A stretch of 64,000 nucleotides of DNA from Malania oleifera (lineage: Eukaryota; Streptophyta; Magnoliopsida; Santalales; Ximeniaceae). A program made the position numbers and the translations under genes. The notes under the pieces are model-generated. The model was not told the DNA's origin. It made no database searches and was given only the letters and a program-made list of their open reading frames with translations. Positions 44,190-57,012 of this stretch are shown piece after piece. The stretch is from contig NC_080428.1 in assembly GCF_029873635.1 (NCBI RefSeq), positions 66,185,101 to 66,249,100 on the forward strand, read 5' to 3'. Position 1 is the first letter of the stretch, and each line of letters starts with the position of its first letter.

Positions 44190-44513
44190 TTAATGTCTTG
44201 GCCATGAAGCAATGGAAAAAGATATTTATGCCACCTTTGACTCGACCAACCTCATCGACGAGGCGGCATCTTCGTTGACGAGTCAACATAGGCAGTTCGT
44301 TGACATACCGGTGGCCTCGTCGACGAGCCTGAGATTTTTGGATTTCCCGAAACCTCTTGGCTTCTCCTCGTTGACGAGCCTCTGCATTTCGTCACTGAAC
44401 AACTGAAGGGCCTTCATCGACGAACTCTGGCTTCGTCGATGAAGCCTGCTCAATTTACTATTTTGCCCTTTCATTATTTATTTATTCCAGATCTCATAGA
44501 TCGTGTTCTTACA
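40579..44513 (-). repeat. Element E 3' LTR, split by solo LTR I
   Basis: Pieces 40579-40765 and 42857-44513. Palindrome array 44450-44235, weak TATA near 44229, (GA)n tract 44131-44184, donor-like GGTAAGG (GT complement 43825-43826), conserved block 43089-43070, TTTTTAG|GTCC with AG complement 43046-43047. The polypurine tract lies at 44514-44527 (reversed). Confidence 0.88.
40766..42856 (-). mobile_element. Solo LTR I, family of H
   Basis: 2091 bp, on the minus strand TGTAATGACCCGAAGAATAA... to ...TGAGGACGTTACA. Perfect target duplication TACAT (40761-40765, 42857-42861). Palindrome array 42775-42515, weak TATA at about 42500, conserved block variant 41063-41044. An (AT)n tract lies at 41856-41887. 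Confidence 0.93.
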
Positions 44514-45767
44514 ACCTCCCCTCCTTACAAAAATTTCATCCTCGAAATTTGTAATTTCTCATTTATGAACTCATCCACACAACTAAACACACACACTCGA
44601 CTTTAGAAAGAATCGGCATCCACTTACAACGTAGCCCTGTCACAATACATACATACCCTGACTTATGGTGAAGGAATACCGTGGTTACATACATAAACCA
44701 TCTCAGGAGTTCACAATGATACACTCTCCCAACGACTAACCACCTATCATAATACCATTGTAACAACCTTCTTAATTAAACTAATTTATATATATATATA
44801 TATATATATATACTATGATAATCTACATGTTCTGATACGATACTGGGGGTAAACCCAATCATTAGCCTAAGCAACAAGAAGCAGAAATCAAATAAACATT
44901 ACCATATGTAAATATATATACAATACCAATACCAGAGTACTAACATGTTTCCCCAAAATATATACATATATTTGTTTCCCAAAATACCCTAAACTATACT
45001 GGAATATACAAAAATCCTCCTTAATACTCACTTCACTGACAGGGCACTACTGAAGTCTCTCTATCTACGAGCCTGGTCTGCTCGCCTACCTGGATCACCT
45101 GAAAAATGATTCAACACTGGGATGAGCCAATGCTCAGTAAGACGAAATATGCTATTACTAGTGTGTGGCAAATGAGGTACAGTATTATGAAAATCTGTTT
45201 TCATATAATCATGTATAATTGGATAGGTAAGTACAGTACAAGTAATAAAATACACCACCTTTTTTTCATGTTCCTTAACATAATAGTATTGTAAGTTATT
45301 ATTCAAAGTACTTCTAGTATACATAAGTATATTTCCTATTTCTATAAATTTGTACATACATAATAGTAACTAAAAATGTTCCCTGTGGATAACTATGTGT
45401 CATGATTTAACCCCTTATGATAGGGTTGTGCAGCCCGCAGGCGGGATTTATCCTGGCTGGCCAACCAGGAATAAATCACTATACTCCATTGGTCTGATTT
45501 GCCCACCTCAACTCATATCTGATGGGGAGCCTCTCCATGTCAAGGGCCTAGGTGATCGACCTACTACCACGTATTATCTAAATAGGTGGTTGCACTCATA
45601 ACATAACGTAATATCTGTAGCAACGGTACCGTGCTCTGTAACTGCATAGTCCAATAGGGTCTGATACTATATAATATATTTCTATATACAACTATCTGAT
45701 TTACTATGATTCTAAAATAACCGTAATAACCATGATGCTGCATAAACTGTAACTGTAATTCATACGT

Positions 45768-45956
45768 CATAATACTGAAAACTGTACAATCATAACACTG
45801 AAACTACATAATCATAATACTGAAATTCGTATAATCATGGTACTAAGATTTGTATAATCATGGTACTAAAATTCGTAAAATCATGATACTGAAATTCATA
45901 TAATCATGATACTGAAATTCATATAATCATAATACTGAAATTCGTAAAATAAATCA
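45768..45956 (-). repeat. 23 bp tandem repeat in J
   Basis: About seven or eight copies of ATCATGATACTGAAATTCAT plus three bases, with small differences. It is not in the matching part of H or I, so it grew in this copy. Confidence 0.85.
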
Positions 45957-46444
45957 TATCCCCGTACTAAATTCGTATTCTCAAGTCACACTATACTTTA
46001 CTACATAATTTTCATAATTAATTAAACTGTATAATATTTCAAAATTTCTTAGCATAACATATTTCCCTTACCTGACTACTGGAAAGTCCCTATGGTATAC
46101 TGGCCTAACACCCGCAGGGCCTCCTACATAACACCCTGAAAACACCGTTTGCCAAAACAAAATATTAGTATTTCTTCACCTACAACATTTCCTAACTGTC
46201 AAAAGGTCAAAAATGGACTAAAAGGTCTTACCCTAAATTTGGGATGAATTCCAACTCGATACCACTAACGATCCGTCCTAGCAAATCTGAAGAGAACTCC
46301 GCCAGGAACGTCGTGGTGGCTTCAGATCTTCAATCTAGCGAGGAATAGGCCCGGAAACGAAGAGAGAAGTGAGAGAGGGACTTAGAGAAAGAGAAGACTG
46401 AAATCTGAATAAAAATCTGAGTTTGCTCTATTTATAGGGCTAGA

Positions 46445-46770
46445 TTCGTTGACGAGACATGTCATCTCGTTGACGAATCCTTTAGTAAATTCGTCAACGA
46501 AACCCTGTATTCGTCGATGAAATTCAGAGTAGCCCAAATCCGTCTCTCGGTATTTTCTCGTCGACGAACCCTTGTATTCGTCGACGAATTCCCTTATGCA
46601 CTCGTTGACGAACCCCTATATTCGTCGACGAATTCCCTTATGCACTCGTTGACGAACCCCTATATTCATCGATGAATTCCCTTATGCACTCATCGACGAA
46701 CCCCTGTATTCTTCGATGAATTTTGGCAATTTCTTGAAATTATTGTATCCTCCAAAATGCAATGTCGTCG
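46445..46770 (-). repeat. Palindrome array with 44 bp tandem amplification in J
   Basis: Many TTCGTCGACGAA-type words; within 46560-46715 a 44 bp unit holding two of them (phase marks CCCTTATGCACT at 46591, 46635, 46679) is repeated three times. It ends next to the TATA box at 46435. Confidence 0.88.
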
Positions 46771-46924
46771 ACGACGAAGTCTACTACCTCCTTCTGTTCC
46801 TATTTCCATTTTCCTCCCTCTTTATTATTAAAATACTATTATTCTTCGGGTCACTACAACAATAGTAGAGTAACTCATATACTCACTGATTCTATTATCC
46901 AAACCACAACTCAGAACAACTGTG

Positions 46925-49800
46925 GATACTTTCGGTATATTTTCGCTTCCAATTCCCAAGAAACTTCCTCAACCTCGTGATTCCACCACAATACATTCAC
47001 GAATGGTATATCCTTGGTATGTAGCTTCTAAACTTTACGGTCCAGAATCTGAACGGGTACTTCCTCGTACGCTAAAGTATCCCAAATTTCCAAGTTCTCG
47101 TAACTAACAACATGCGACGGATCTGGCATGTACCTCCTCAACATGGATACGTGAAACACATCGTGGATCCTCGAGAATGCTGGGGGTAGTGCAATCCTGT
47201 AGGCTAGCAGACCTACTCGCTCAGGAACCTCGAATGGTCAGATATACCTCAAGCTCAGCTTACCCTTCTTTTTGAATCTCATCACCTCTTTCATCGGAGC
47301 GATCATCAGGAATATCTTACCCCCTACCTTGAATTCCAACTCACGACGGTGAACATCCCCATAACTCTTCTGTTGAATTTGAGATGATCTAATCCTATCC
47401 CGGATCAAACCCACCTTCTTAGACACCTGATACACGAGTTTAGGTCCTAACACTTGACGTTCACCAACCTTATCCCAGTACAAATGAGATCGACACTTCC
47501 GATCATACAGAGCCTCGAACGGTGCCATCCCGATACTGGCTTGGAAGCTATTGTTGTAGGCAAACTCTACTAGTGGCAGAAACTGCATCCAACCACCACT
47601 AAAGTCTAGCACGCAAGCCCGTAACATATCCTCTAAGATTTGTATTGTCCTCTCTGACTATCCATCAATCTATGGGTGGAATGCTGTACTGAAAGTAAGC
47701 TTCATCCCCAATGCTTCCTGCAAGCTCTTCTAGAAACGAGAGGTAAACCTTGGGTCTCGATCTGACACAATGGACACTGGTACCTCGTGCATTTTAACTA
47801 TCACATACACGTACAAGTCCGCTAGCCTACTCAAAGGGTAACTAACCTTCATCGGTATAATATGAGCAGATTTCGTCAACTTGTTCATGATCACCCAAAT
47901 GACATTTTTCCCATGAAGCGATGGCGGCAATCCAGTCACAAAGTCCATGGAAATATGCTCCCATTTCCATTCCGGAATAACTACGGACTGTAACGAACTT
48001 GTCGGCCTCTGATGTTCAGCTTTCACTTGCTGACACATCAGACACTGCTCCACGAACTGAGAAATCTGCCTTTTCATACCACTCCACCAAAAGGTCTTGT
48101 GCAAATTCCGATACATCTTTGTACTACCAGGATGTACCATATACAATGAACGATGTGCTTCCTCTAGAATCGTCCTTTTGATCTCGTCGTTGTTTGAAAC
48201 ACACAGTCTGGTTCCAAACCTCAACACACCTCCCTCAGAGATGTTAAAATCTACAGCTAACCCCTGCTACACTTTCTCCACAATCTCAACTAACTCCGCA
48301 TCATTAGCTTGCGCAGCTTTAATACGCTCAAACAAAATCGGCTGGATCACAAAGCTAGCAATGAGAGCCTAATGATCTTCGGTCACCCACTTTATGCCAA
48401 GGCTTTCCAGATCTCGTCTGATATGATGCTGAGTTACAACTGCAGGTACTGCCGCGTGCTCTGACTTCTGACTCAACGCATCAGCTACCACATTAGCTTT
48501 CCTCGGGTGATAACTGATGGTGCAATCGTAGTCCTTGATCAGCTCAAGCCACCTCCATTACCTTATATTCAACTCCTTCTGTGTGAAAAAGTACCTGAGG
48601 CTTTTGTGGTCAGTGAGAATCTCGCACTGAACACCATATAGGTAGTGTCGCCAAATCTTTAGTGCATAAACTAAAGCAGCTAATTACAGATCATGTGTAG
48701 GGTAATTCTTCTTGTATTCCTTGAGTTGACGAGAAGCATAAACTATTACTTTACCCTGTTGCATAAGCACACATCCCAAACCCTTTAGAAATGCGTCGCT
48801 ATAAATCACAAAACCCGCCATCCCCAGAAGGAATGGTCAAAATCAGAATAGTAACCAATCGTTGTTTCGGCTCCTGGAAACACCACTCGCAATCCTCAGT
48901 CCAATCAAACTTTACACCCTTCCTGGTCAATCGTGTTAGAGGCATAGACAACTTAGAGAATCCTTCCACGAATCAACGATAATAATTCGCCAGTCCTAGA
49001 AAACTCTAAACCTCTTGCACACTTTTTGGTATCACCTAGTCGACCACAGCTTCAATCTTGCTAGGATCAACTAAGATACCGCCCTTAGACACCACAAGAC
49101 CTAAAAATGCGACTTGCTTCAACCAAAAATCACACTTATTCAACTTGGCATACAACTTCCTCTCCCGCAGAATCTGTAGCACCAACCTCAGATGGTTTTC
49201 ATGCTCTTTCGAACTCCTCGAATATATCAGAATGTCATCAATAAACACCACTACAAATTGATCCAAGTACTCATGGAAAACCCTATTCATTAGATCCATG
49301 AATACTGTCGGAGCATTCGTTAACCCAAAAGGCATGACAAAGAACTCATAGTGGCCGTATCTGGTTCGAAAAGCAATCTTCGCAACATCCTCAGATCTAA
49401 CCATCACCTGATGATACCTTGACCATAGGTTGATCTTCGAAAAGACTTGCGTCCCCTACAACTGGTCAAAGAGATCATCGATACGAGACAATAGGTAACG
49501 ATTCTTCACAGTCACCTTGTTGATCTCATGGTAATCAATGCATATGCGCATCGACCCGTCCTTCTTTTTCACAAACAACATTGGAGCTCCCCAAGGCGAA
49601 ACACTAGGTTGAATAAAGCCCTTGTCCAGTAATTCATGAAACTGCTCCTTCAACTCCTGAAATTCTACTAGAGCCATCCAGTACGAAGCTTTAGAGATCG
49701 GTGCCTTGCCAGGCAGCAATTCTATCGCAAACTCCACCTCACAATCTTGAGGTAAATTGAGTAAATCTTCAGGAAACACATCCTTGAACTCGTTAACCAC
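46925..49800 (-). pseudogene. Element E reverse transcriptase to chromodomain-like tail (fossil)
   Basis: Reverse transcriptase 49800-49036 ([34 protein letters not shown]), RNase H about 49035-48500, integrase 48227-47238 ([12 protein letters not shown] finger; [10 protein letters not shown]), tail to about 46925. Upstream gag and protease continue at 57013-58486 beyond H. Broken at several places. Confidence 0.86.
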
Positions 49801-49984
49801 TCAAATATCCTCAAGCTTCAACTCATCCTGTAGCGGTCCCCTCATGCAAGCTAGGTACCCCTGACATCCATCCTAAAGTATCCCCCTTACCTATTATAAC
49901 GACCCGAAGAATAATGGTATTTAAATAATAAAAAGGAAGGGAAATGGAAACAGAAACAAAAGGAGGCAGCAGTTTTCTGGGATT

Positions 49985-52111
49985 AGCTAGGCAACGTTCA
50001 GGAGGTTAGGAGTTTTGTGGGATTAGCAGGCTATTACCGGCGCTTCATAGATGGATTCTCCAGTTTATCAGATCCATTGACGCAGCTCACGAGGAAAAAT
50101 GTAAAATTTGAATGGACTGATAACTATGAGCAAAGTTTTCAAGAGTTAAAGCGGTGGTTATTTTCAGCTCTAGTGTTAGCTATTCCTTTAGGGGAGGACA
50201 GGTTTGTAATATACAATGATGCCTCTTTGAAAGGTCTTGGATGCTTGTTGATGCAACACGACAGGGTTATTGCATATGCGTCTAGGCAACTTAAAAAAAT
50301 ATGAGAAGAATTATCCGGTCCATGATTTATAGCTTGCTGCGGTGGTGTATGCTCTTAAGATTTGGAGGCATTACCTATATGGTGGAAAGTGCAAGATTTT
50401 CACAGATCACAAGAGCCTGAAATATTTCTTTACCCAGAAAGAGTTGAATATGAGGCAAAAAAGGTGGCTAGAGCTTATTAAAGACTATGATTGCACAATT
50501 AGTTACCACCTAGGAAAAGCGAATGTAGTGGCAGATGCTCTGAGTAGGGAATCAGGGGGACCCGTACTGGTAGTTATGGAGATTTCGCAATCAATTCTGA
50601 TAGATTTGGAGAGGCTCAGCATAAAATTGGTAGAGAAGAGCCTTCAGGCAGTTATTGGCAGTTTAGTGGTTCAGCCTACGCTATACGAGAGGATTAAAGC
50701 AACTCAGGGTGATGATGCGGAGTTGGCAGAGATGATGGGTAGAGTGCGAGATGGTCAGGGAGAGGAGTTCAGCATATCATATGACGGAGCCCTGAAATTC
50801 CATACTAGGCTATGTGTTCCTGCAGATACTAAGATCAGGAGAACTATATTGGAGGAGGCTCACAGATCCCTATACACGGTTCATCCCGATAGTACTAAAA
50901 TGTACAGGGATCTGCGAGAGTATTTCTGGTGGAGTGGAATGAAGAGGGAGATAGTCAAATTTGTTCAGCGATGTTTGACGTGTCAGCAGGTTAAAGCTGA
51001 GTACCAGAGATCGGCAGGACAGTTGCAACCATTTTTCATTCCATAATGGAAATGGGATCACATTTCGATAGATTTTGTTATGGGGTTACCACCTGTACAT
51101 CAGGGGTTGAATGCAATTTGGGTGGTTGTTGATCGTCTGACGAAGACCGCTCATTTCATTCCGATTAAAGTTAGTTACTCCATGGATAGATTGATAGAGA
51201 TATTTGTTCGATAGATAGTTTGTGTCCATCGTGCACCGGTATCCATAGTTTCAGACTGAGATCCTCGGTTCACTTCACGATTATGCACGAGTTTTCAGGA
51301 GGCTATGGGTACACAGTTAGCATTCAACACTGCTTTCCATCCCCAAACAGATGGACAAACTGAGAGGACAATCCAGACACTAGAAGATATGCTTTGTGCT
51401 TGTGTGCTTGACTTTGGAGGTGGCTGGATTTAGTTTTTGTCGTTAGTCGAGTTTGGCTACAATAACAGCTAACGGGCTAGTATCGGCATGGCTCCATACA
51501 AGGCATTGTATGGTAGGAGATGTCGTTTTCTTCTCTTTTGGGACGAGGTTGGTAACAGGCGAGTTTTGGGTCCAGAGATAGTACAACAGGCTTGTGACAA
51601 GGTTCTACTAATTAAAGAAAGAATCAATACAACACAAAGTCGGTAGAAAAGCTACGCAGATACTCATCACTGAGAGTTAAAGTTTGATGTGGGAGATCGA
51701 GTATTTTTGAAGATAGTTCCTCTGAAAAGAGTTATGAGGTTTGGAAAAAGGGCAAGTTGAGCCCTAGGTATATTGGCCCTTTTTGAGATACTAGAGAGAA
51801 TAGGGTCAGTTGCCTATAGGCTAGCTTTGCTGCTAGCTTTGGCTCGAATTCATGACGTGTTTCATGTTGTTATGTTAAGGAAATACGTCCCAGACCCGTC
51901 CCACATAATCAACTATGCAGAGATAGAACTTAAGAATTCACTAGCTTATGAAGAAACGCTAGTACAAATTTTAGACAGAAAGACACAAGAACTATGTAGT
52001 AAAGAAATTCAGCTAGTGAATATTTTGTGGAGGAACCATGCTATGGAAGAAGCCTCATGGGAACTCAAGGATGAAATTAAAAGGAAATACCCACATTTGT
52101 TCCAAGAGTAA
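49985..52111 (+). pseudogene. Element H RNase H, integrase and chromodomain-like tail (fossil)
   Basis: RNase H region ([57 protein letters not shown]) 50017-50560, integrase with [12 protein letters not shown] finger near 50970 and a VVVDRLTKTAHFIP core near 51120-51170, tail with ILDRKTQELCSKEIQLVNIL and MEEASWELKDEIK to 52111. Broken at several places. Confidence 0.87.
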
Positions 52112-53482
52112 TCAGATAATGTTTCTTTTGCAGGTACATGTACTATTTAGATAGTAAGTAGTTTTAATTTTATTTGTGTAATCTCCTAAAACATAGAATG
52201 TAACCACGGTATTCCTCCGCCATAAGTGAGGGTAAGTAATAAAATAAGTAGACCGTTTTTACCTTTAAATAATGATGAGTTGTATGAATGGTAAATTTCT
52301 AGGACGGAATTTTATAAGGAGGGGAGAATGTAACGACTCGAAGAATAATGGTATTTAAATAATAAAGAGGGAGGGAAATGGAAACAGAAGGAGGCAGCAG
52401 GTTTCGTCGACGAACAAAAGCGTTTGTTGATGACGTTGCACTTTGGACGTAATAACCCAGAAGTTTTACACAGGGCCTCGTTGACGAACATAGGGAGTTC
52501 GTCGACGAGCTCATAAGTAGGACTCGTTGACGAGAAGATGCCGAGAGGGATTTTTTTGGGTAGTCTGAATTTTGTCAACGAGGAGATAGGGTTCATCGAC
52601 AAAATTACTTAAGGACTTGTCGATGAGGTGACGTGTCTTGTCGACGAATTCGGGTCTATAAATAGTGAAAACTCAAATTTTTGGATGAATTTTCAGCGCA
52701 AACTCTCCTTTCTCTCCCTCAAACGCACTCCTCTCCTTCTCTTTTTGATCCCGACTCTATTTCTCGCCGGATTGAAGATCTGAGGCTACCACGACACTCT
52801 TGGCTAAGTTCTCCGCAAGTCTGCTGGAACTGATCGTTGGAAAAGTTGGTTTAGAATTCATCCCAAATCCAAGGTAAGGTATTTTATTCAGATTATGCCT
52901 TCCTTGTAGTTATAAGAAATGTTGTAGGTAAGAAAATATTGATGTCTTATTCTGGGGGATGTTGTTTTTAGGATGTTGAGTGGAGAACCCTGCGGGTGTA
53001 AGGCTAGAGTTCAGTGATAGGCTTTTCAGATTTAAAGTAAGGGAAATATGCTAAGTTAGGAGTTTTAAGAATGTTAATAGAGATTTCATAGATACTTATA
53101 TACCAATTTATTATACAGTTTTTACAGAATAAGAGTTTTAATGTTTGTGTGGTCTGAGTAGATATTTACCTAATGTAGAATTTATACAGTGTTTCAGCAT
53201 ATCATGTTATATAGTATATATATATATATACACATAGATATTTATAGATATTTAACAGGCAAATTTATATAGATTTTATTTAATTCAGTATATTATAGTA
53301 TTTACAGAATGTCATGTTTTCCTAAATGCCATAACACATAGTTTATACAGACAGATTACAGACAGTTTATAAAGACAAATTATATAGTTATAGCATCAAG
53401 ATGTTACAGTTTCTCAGATATTACAGTATTTACAGTGTAGAATTATAGCGTTATGGTTATTTTGCAAACATGATGAGAATAG

Positions 53483-53531
<49 letters not shown>

Positions 53532-53576
53532 GTACTTATATAGTATCAGATCCCTGTGGAAATATTAGAGACAGAT

Positions 53577-53753
53577 TGTAATAACTCGAAAAAAAAATTA
53601 TTAATAAATTAATTAGTTAAATATTATTAAATTAATGTATTAAATAAATAAATAAAAAGAAATAGTAGGAAAAAATTAAGAGTAATTATTAATTAATTAA
53701 TTAGTTAATTAAATATTATTTAATTGAATTAATTTTGTTAAGTAAAATGGTGG

Positions 53754-53790
<37 letters not shown>

Positions 53791-56179
53791 TATATAATAT
53801 AATATGATATTACTTTAATGAATAAAGTAAAATAAAAAAAAAAGTAAATAAAGGAAGTTAAAAGGAGAAGTTACCTGAGAAGAATTGAAATCTCTCTGAA
53901 TTATAGAGAGCCTACCAGCATCTCCTTTAGTCTCTCTCTCACTTCTCATTGCTCCTTCGTCTCTGCCTCTCTCTCTCCTCTCATTTCTTGACAGATATTT
54001 GACCAATCGGGAAACGGAAGGTGTCGTTGGATTCCTAACTTCACCACCGACATTTCTACTGGAGCGGATTTGTCGTGGGAGCGGCGTAGACACCATTCAT
54101 AGGGAAAGGTATATTTCCCCTAATTTCTTAATTTCTTGTTAAATTTGTCGTTGAATCAACGATCAGGTACCACCACAGGGTCTTAGTCATCGTCACCGTC
54201 ATTTTGGCATAGGTAATTTTTTAATTGGAATTTTTTAGGCCTTACTCCAAAGCGAAAGTGAGATTTGAGAAATTTGATAATTTGACTATATTTAAGGGTA
54301 TATTTATTTATTTAGAATTTATGGGTTTAAGAAATATTAAAGTAATATTTTATTTAGGATTAATTACATGGAATTAGAATTTTTAATTTCAGGATCTGGG
54401 TGAGCGCTACAGGCATCTTTTTGGGGTCCCTGTTGGCGTAGTTTAAGAAACCAGGTAAGAGAAAAAATATACATTAAGCTAAAATTTTTATGAATTTAAT
54501 AAAAAAATAAATTGTGTTATATATACGTGTATATTTTTCGATATGGGTAAAATGTCAACTGTTTAAATTATATTTTTTCGGGTTTAGGGTTGTTTATTAA
54601 ATATGTATATGCGAAAATGAACTGATGAAAGTGAGAAATATTTTCAGGATAATTATGTAAGAAATGAAAGATATTTTCATTATATAAACATTAAATGTTG
54701 GTTGACTTATTTTACAGGTAATGTATGAATTTTATTGCTAAACTGTGTGGCATGAGATTCTGTGCAAATATATGTTAAATGTATAAGATGCAGGTTAAGT
54801 AAGTAATGCATTGTGAACAAAACATGATATGGATTATGCTGCTTGTGTGTGTTAATGCAACCATGTAAACAAGTGAAAAATGTTAGGTAAAACAGCTTAA
54901 AGATGTTGGGTAAATATATAACAACTGAAAAATGTTGGGTAAAACAACTGAAAGATGTTGGGTAAATGTATGACAATTGAAAAATGTTGGGTAAAATAGC
55001 TGAAAGATGCTGGATAAAACAGCTGAAAGATGCTAGGTATGAAATGAAATGAAATGAAAAAGGAAATGAATGGAATGGAAATGAAATATGAAATGTGAAC
55101 AATGTAAAATGGCAAAAAGTCACTTAAAGTGAAATGAAATGCAATGTTTAAGTTATAAACATGAACGGATGTGTATGATTGAATAATGACAGAAAAGAAT
55201 AATGTATTATGATATTTGAAGTATTTATGTATGTAAAAAATGTTACGTTTGGACAGGGCGCACTCTTCGTCTGAGGGCTTACTGAGTAAGGCGAGTGCAC
55301 TAGTAGTTTCAGATGTGACAGTAGTTGCATAACGTACTAGGGCAGAGGGAACCTACTTGTATGGGCGGGTAGATTTCCCTATCCTTAGGGCATTTGCCAG
55401 TAAGCTATTGTTGAATGGTGTGAGTACGAGACCAATTTAACACTTGAGAGCTTACTGAGTAAGGTGAGTGCCCTGGTATGCTTTATTAATGACCTTAGGG
55501 TTACCTAAATATTAGAGCAGAGGGGTGCTACTTGTATGGGCGGGTAATCATCCCTATCCTCGAGTAATCTCGTGGGTTAAATCTTTTGTATGTGTTTGAT
55601 TAGGATCAGAGAATGATTTCAAAAAATTGTGTTAACGATTTTTAAATGTTAAATATTATGTTGTTATATATACCTCATGTTAGCCACACGTTATGTTTAA
55701 TATATGGTTTCTTCCCTTACTGAGATGTGTCTCACCAGAATATGAATTTATCTTTTTTTTAGGATTTCCTAGAGCTCGAGATTTTTATAGCATTATTGGG
55801 AAATAGAAAAAGAAAATGGTATATTTCTATGTTAATTTTAGGGAATGTAAATATTTTATATTTTATGTCTTATGTTTTAAGGATGGCAAGGAAGGAACGA
55901 TTGTGAATACTAGATGTTTTTTTTTTTATGATATGTATATATGTTAAATACAGGTGGAAGCATGAGTTATTACGGTATGTTTTGGGAATTATGTAGATTT
56001 ATGGAAATGCAGGTGATGATTGATTTATTGTGGACTATAATTAGAATTAGTAAACTTTGATATTATGTTATATGGATATCATGTTTATGTTTTTCGTTGT
56101 ATATATTGATTTATAGATTATTAGGGATTTTATCAAGTATAACGCACCAGACCCAGGCGTAAGGGTTCGGGGCGTTACA
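53577..56179 (+). mobile_element. Solo LTR G (2.6 kb) inside H
   Basis: TGTAATAACTCG... to ...GGTTCGGGGCGTTACA, with the perfect target duplication CAGAT (53572-53576, 56180-56184). No coding sequence. Conserved block at 55717-55736 followed by a T run and AG at 55761. Lacks the GTCGAC palindrome array of the other families. Long (TA)n tract at 53755-53788. With L it seems to form a separate LTR family (shared gcagaggggtgctac word). Confidence 0.9.
54871..55039 (+). repeat. About 24 bp tandem repeat in G
   Basis: About seven copies of a unit like ACAGCTGAAAGATGTTGGGT plus about four bases, with variable length. Confidence 0.85.
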
Positions 56180-57012
56180 CAGATACAGTTACAGACCACG
56201 GTATCGTTGCTATATACAGAAAGAGTGCAACCACATATCTTAGATAGTGTGTGGGTACTGTCTAACCATGCTTGGAGATGATGTAGCTCCCTAGAACGCC
56301 GGGTTGAGGGGGCCGGTTAGACGAGGTAGTAGCCAGTCCTGAGCTTAGGAGTGGATGCAGTTTAGCCGGGCTGAGGTAGTGTAGAGTATGATGACTTACC
56401 TGGAGGGCCGACCAGGTTAAGTCCCTCCCACGGGCCACACAACTCTGTCATGAGAGGTTAAATCATAACATACAGAGTCCCAGGGAAAGGGCACAGTTAT
56501 TTATATGTATACAGTTCTACAGCTTTTATTGTATATAGTATGATATAGCAGTATGAATGATAGAAAGTTCAGATGATATAAATGTTTTAAACTACTATAC
56601 ATGTGTTTTACAGATTTGTCAGATCATGTAGTTATATATATATATATATATATGTATTAATGTTATAGTTTTACGACTCGGTCGCCACACACTAGTAATA
56701 GCATATTTCCACTTATTGATCGTCATCCCACCCTATTACTTTACCATTTTTCGAGTGAGCTAACTAGGCGAGCATATCAGGCTCGCGGATAAAGAGTTGA
56801 CTTGCCTACCCTGGTTGTAGGGTAAGTTTATGACAGGGTTTTGTATTTTTTTGGGGTAGGTGATACTGGAGGGAGTTATTGTATATGGATATGGTCTGTA
56901 TGTACAGAATTCTGGTATTGAATAGTATATGTGGTTGTATGACTTATGTTTCCGCTGTTTAGGTATGCTTATATAGATATAAAAAAAATGGAGAAATTTT
57001 GAGGATGTTACA

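Larger units (their letters stand above)
44759..46858 (-). mobile_element. Solo LTR J, family of H
   Basis: 2100 bp inside E, with ACCAT (44754-44758) and ACAAT (46859-46863) as target sites, four of five identical. Minus strand from TGTAGTGACCCGAAGAATAA to ...GGTTGTTACA. TATAAATA at 46435-46429; conserved block variant 45140-45120 followed by TTTTTCAG|GTGATCC. Confidence 0.9.
49895..57012 (+). mobile_element. Element H: shortened Ty3-type element inserted in E
   Basis: Target sites CCTAT (49890-49894) and CCTGT (57013-57017) differ at one base. Present are a stub of the 5' LTR, RNase H, integrase, chromodomain-like tail, polypurine tract (aaggaggggagaa, before 52329) and a full 3' LTR split by G. 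Gag, protease and most of the reverse transcriptase are not seen. A broken, internally shortened fossil in plus orientation, opposite to E. Confidence 0.88.
52329..57012 (+). repeat. Element H 3' LTR, split by solo LTR G
   Basis: Pieces 52329-53576 and 56180-57012, together about 2.08 kb, agreeing with I and J. Palindrome array 52405-52650, TATAAATA 52657-52664, donor-like AAG|GTAAGG (GT at 52874), a (TA)n tract 53488-53527, GTGCAACCACAT at about 56229 and a weaker form of the conserved block near 56700. Confidence 0.9.

Noticed and set aside
45768-45956. Regular short repeats that look at first like a CRISPR array
   Set aside because: Units are directly adjacent without spacers, inside a plant LTR; it is an ordinary tandem repeat.
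54707-55123. Minus-strand frame rich in Phe/His/Ser
   Set aside because: Reads through the 24 bp tandem repeat and A-rich DNA of solo LTR G; low complexity, no family.
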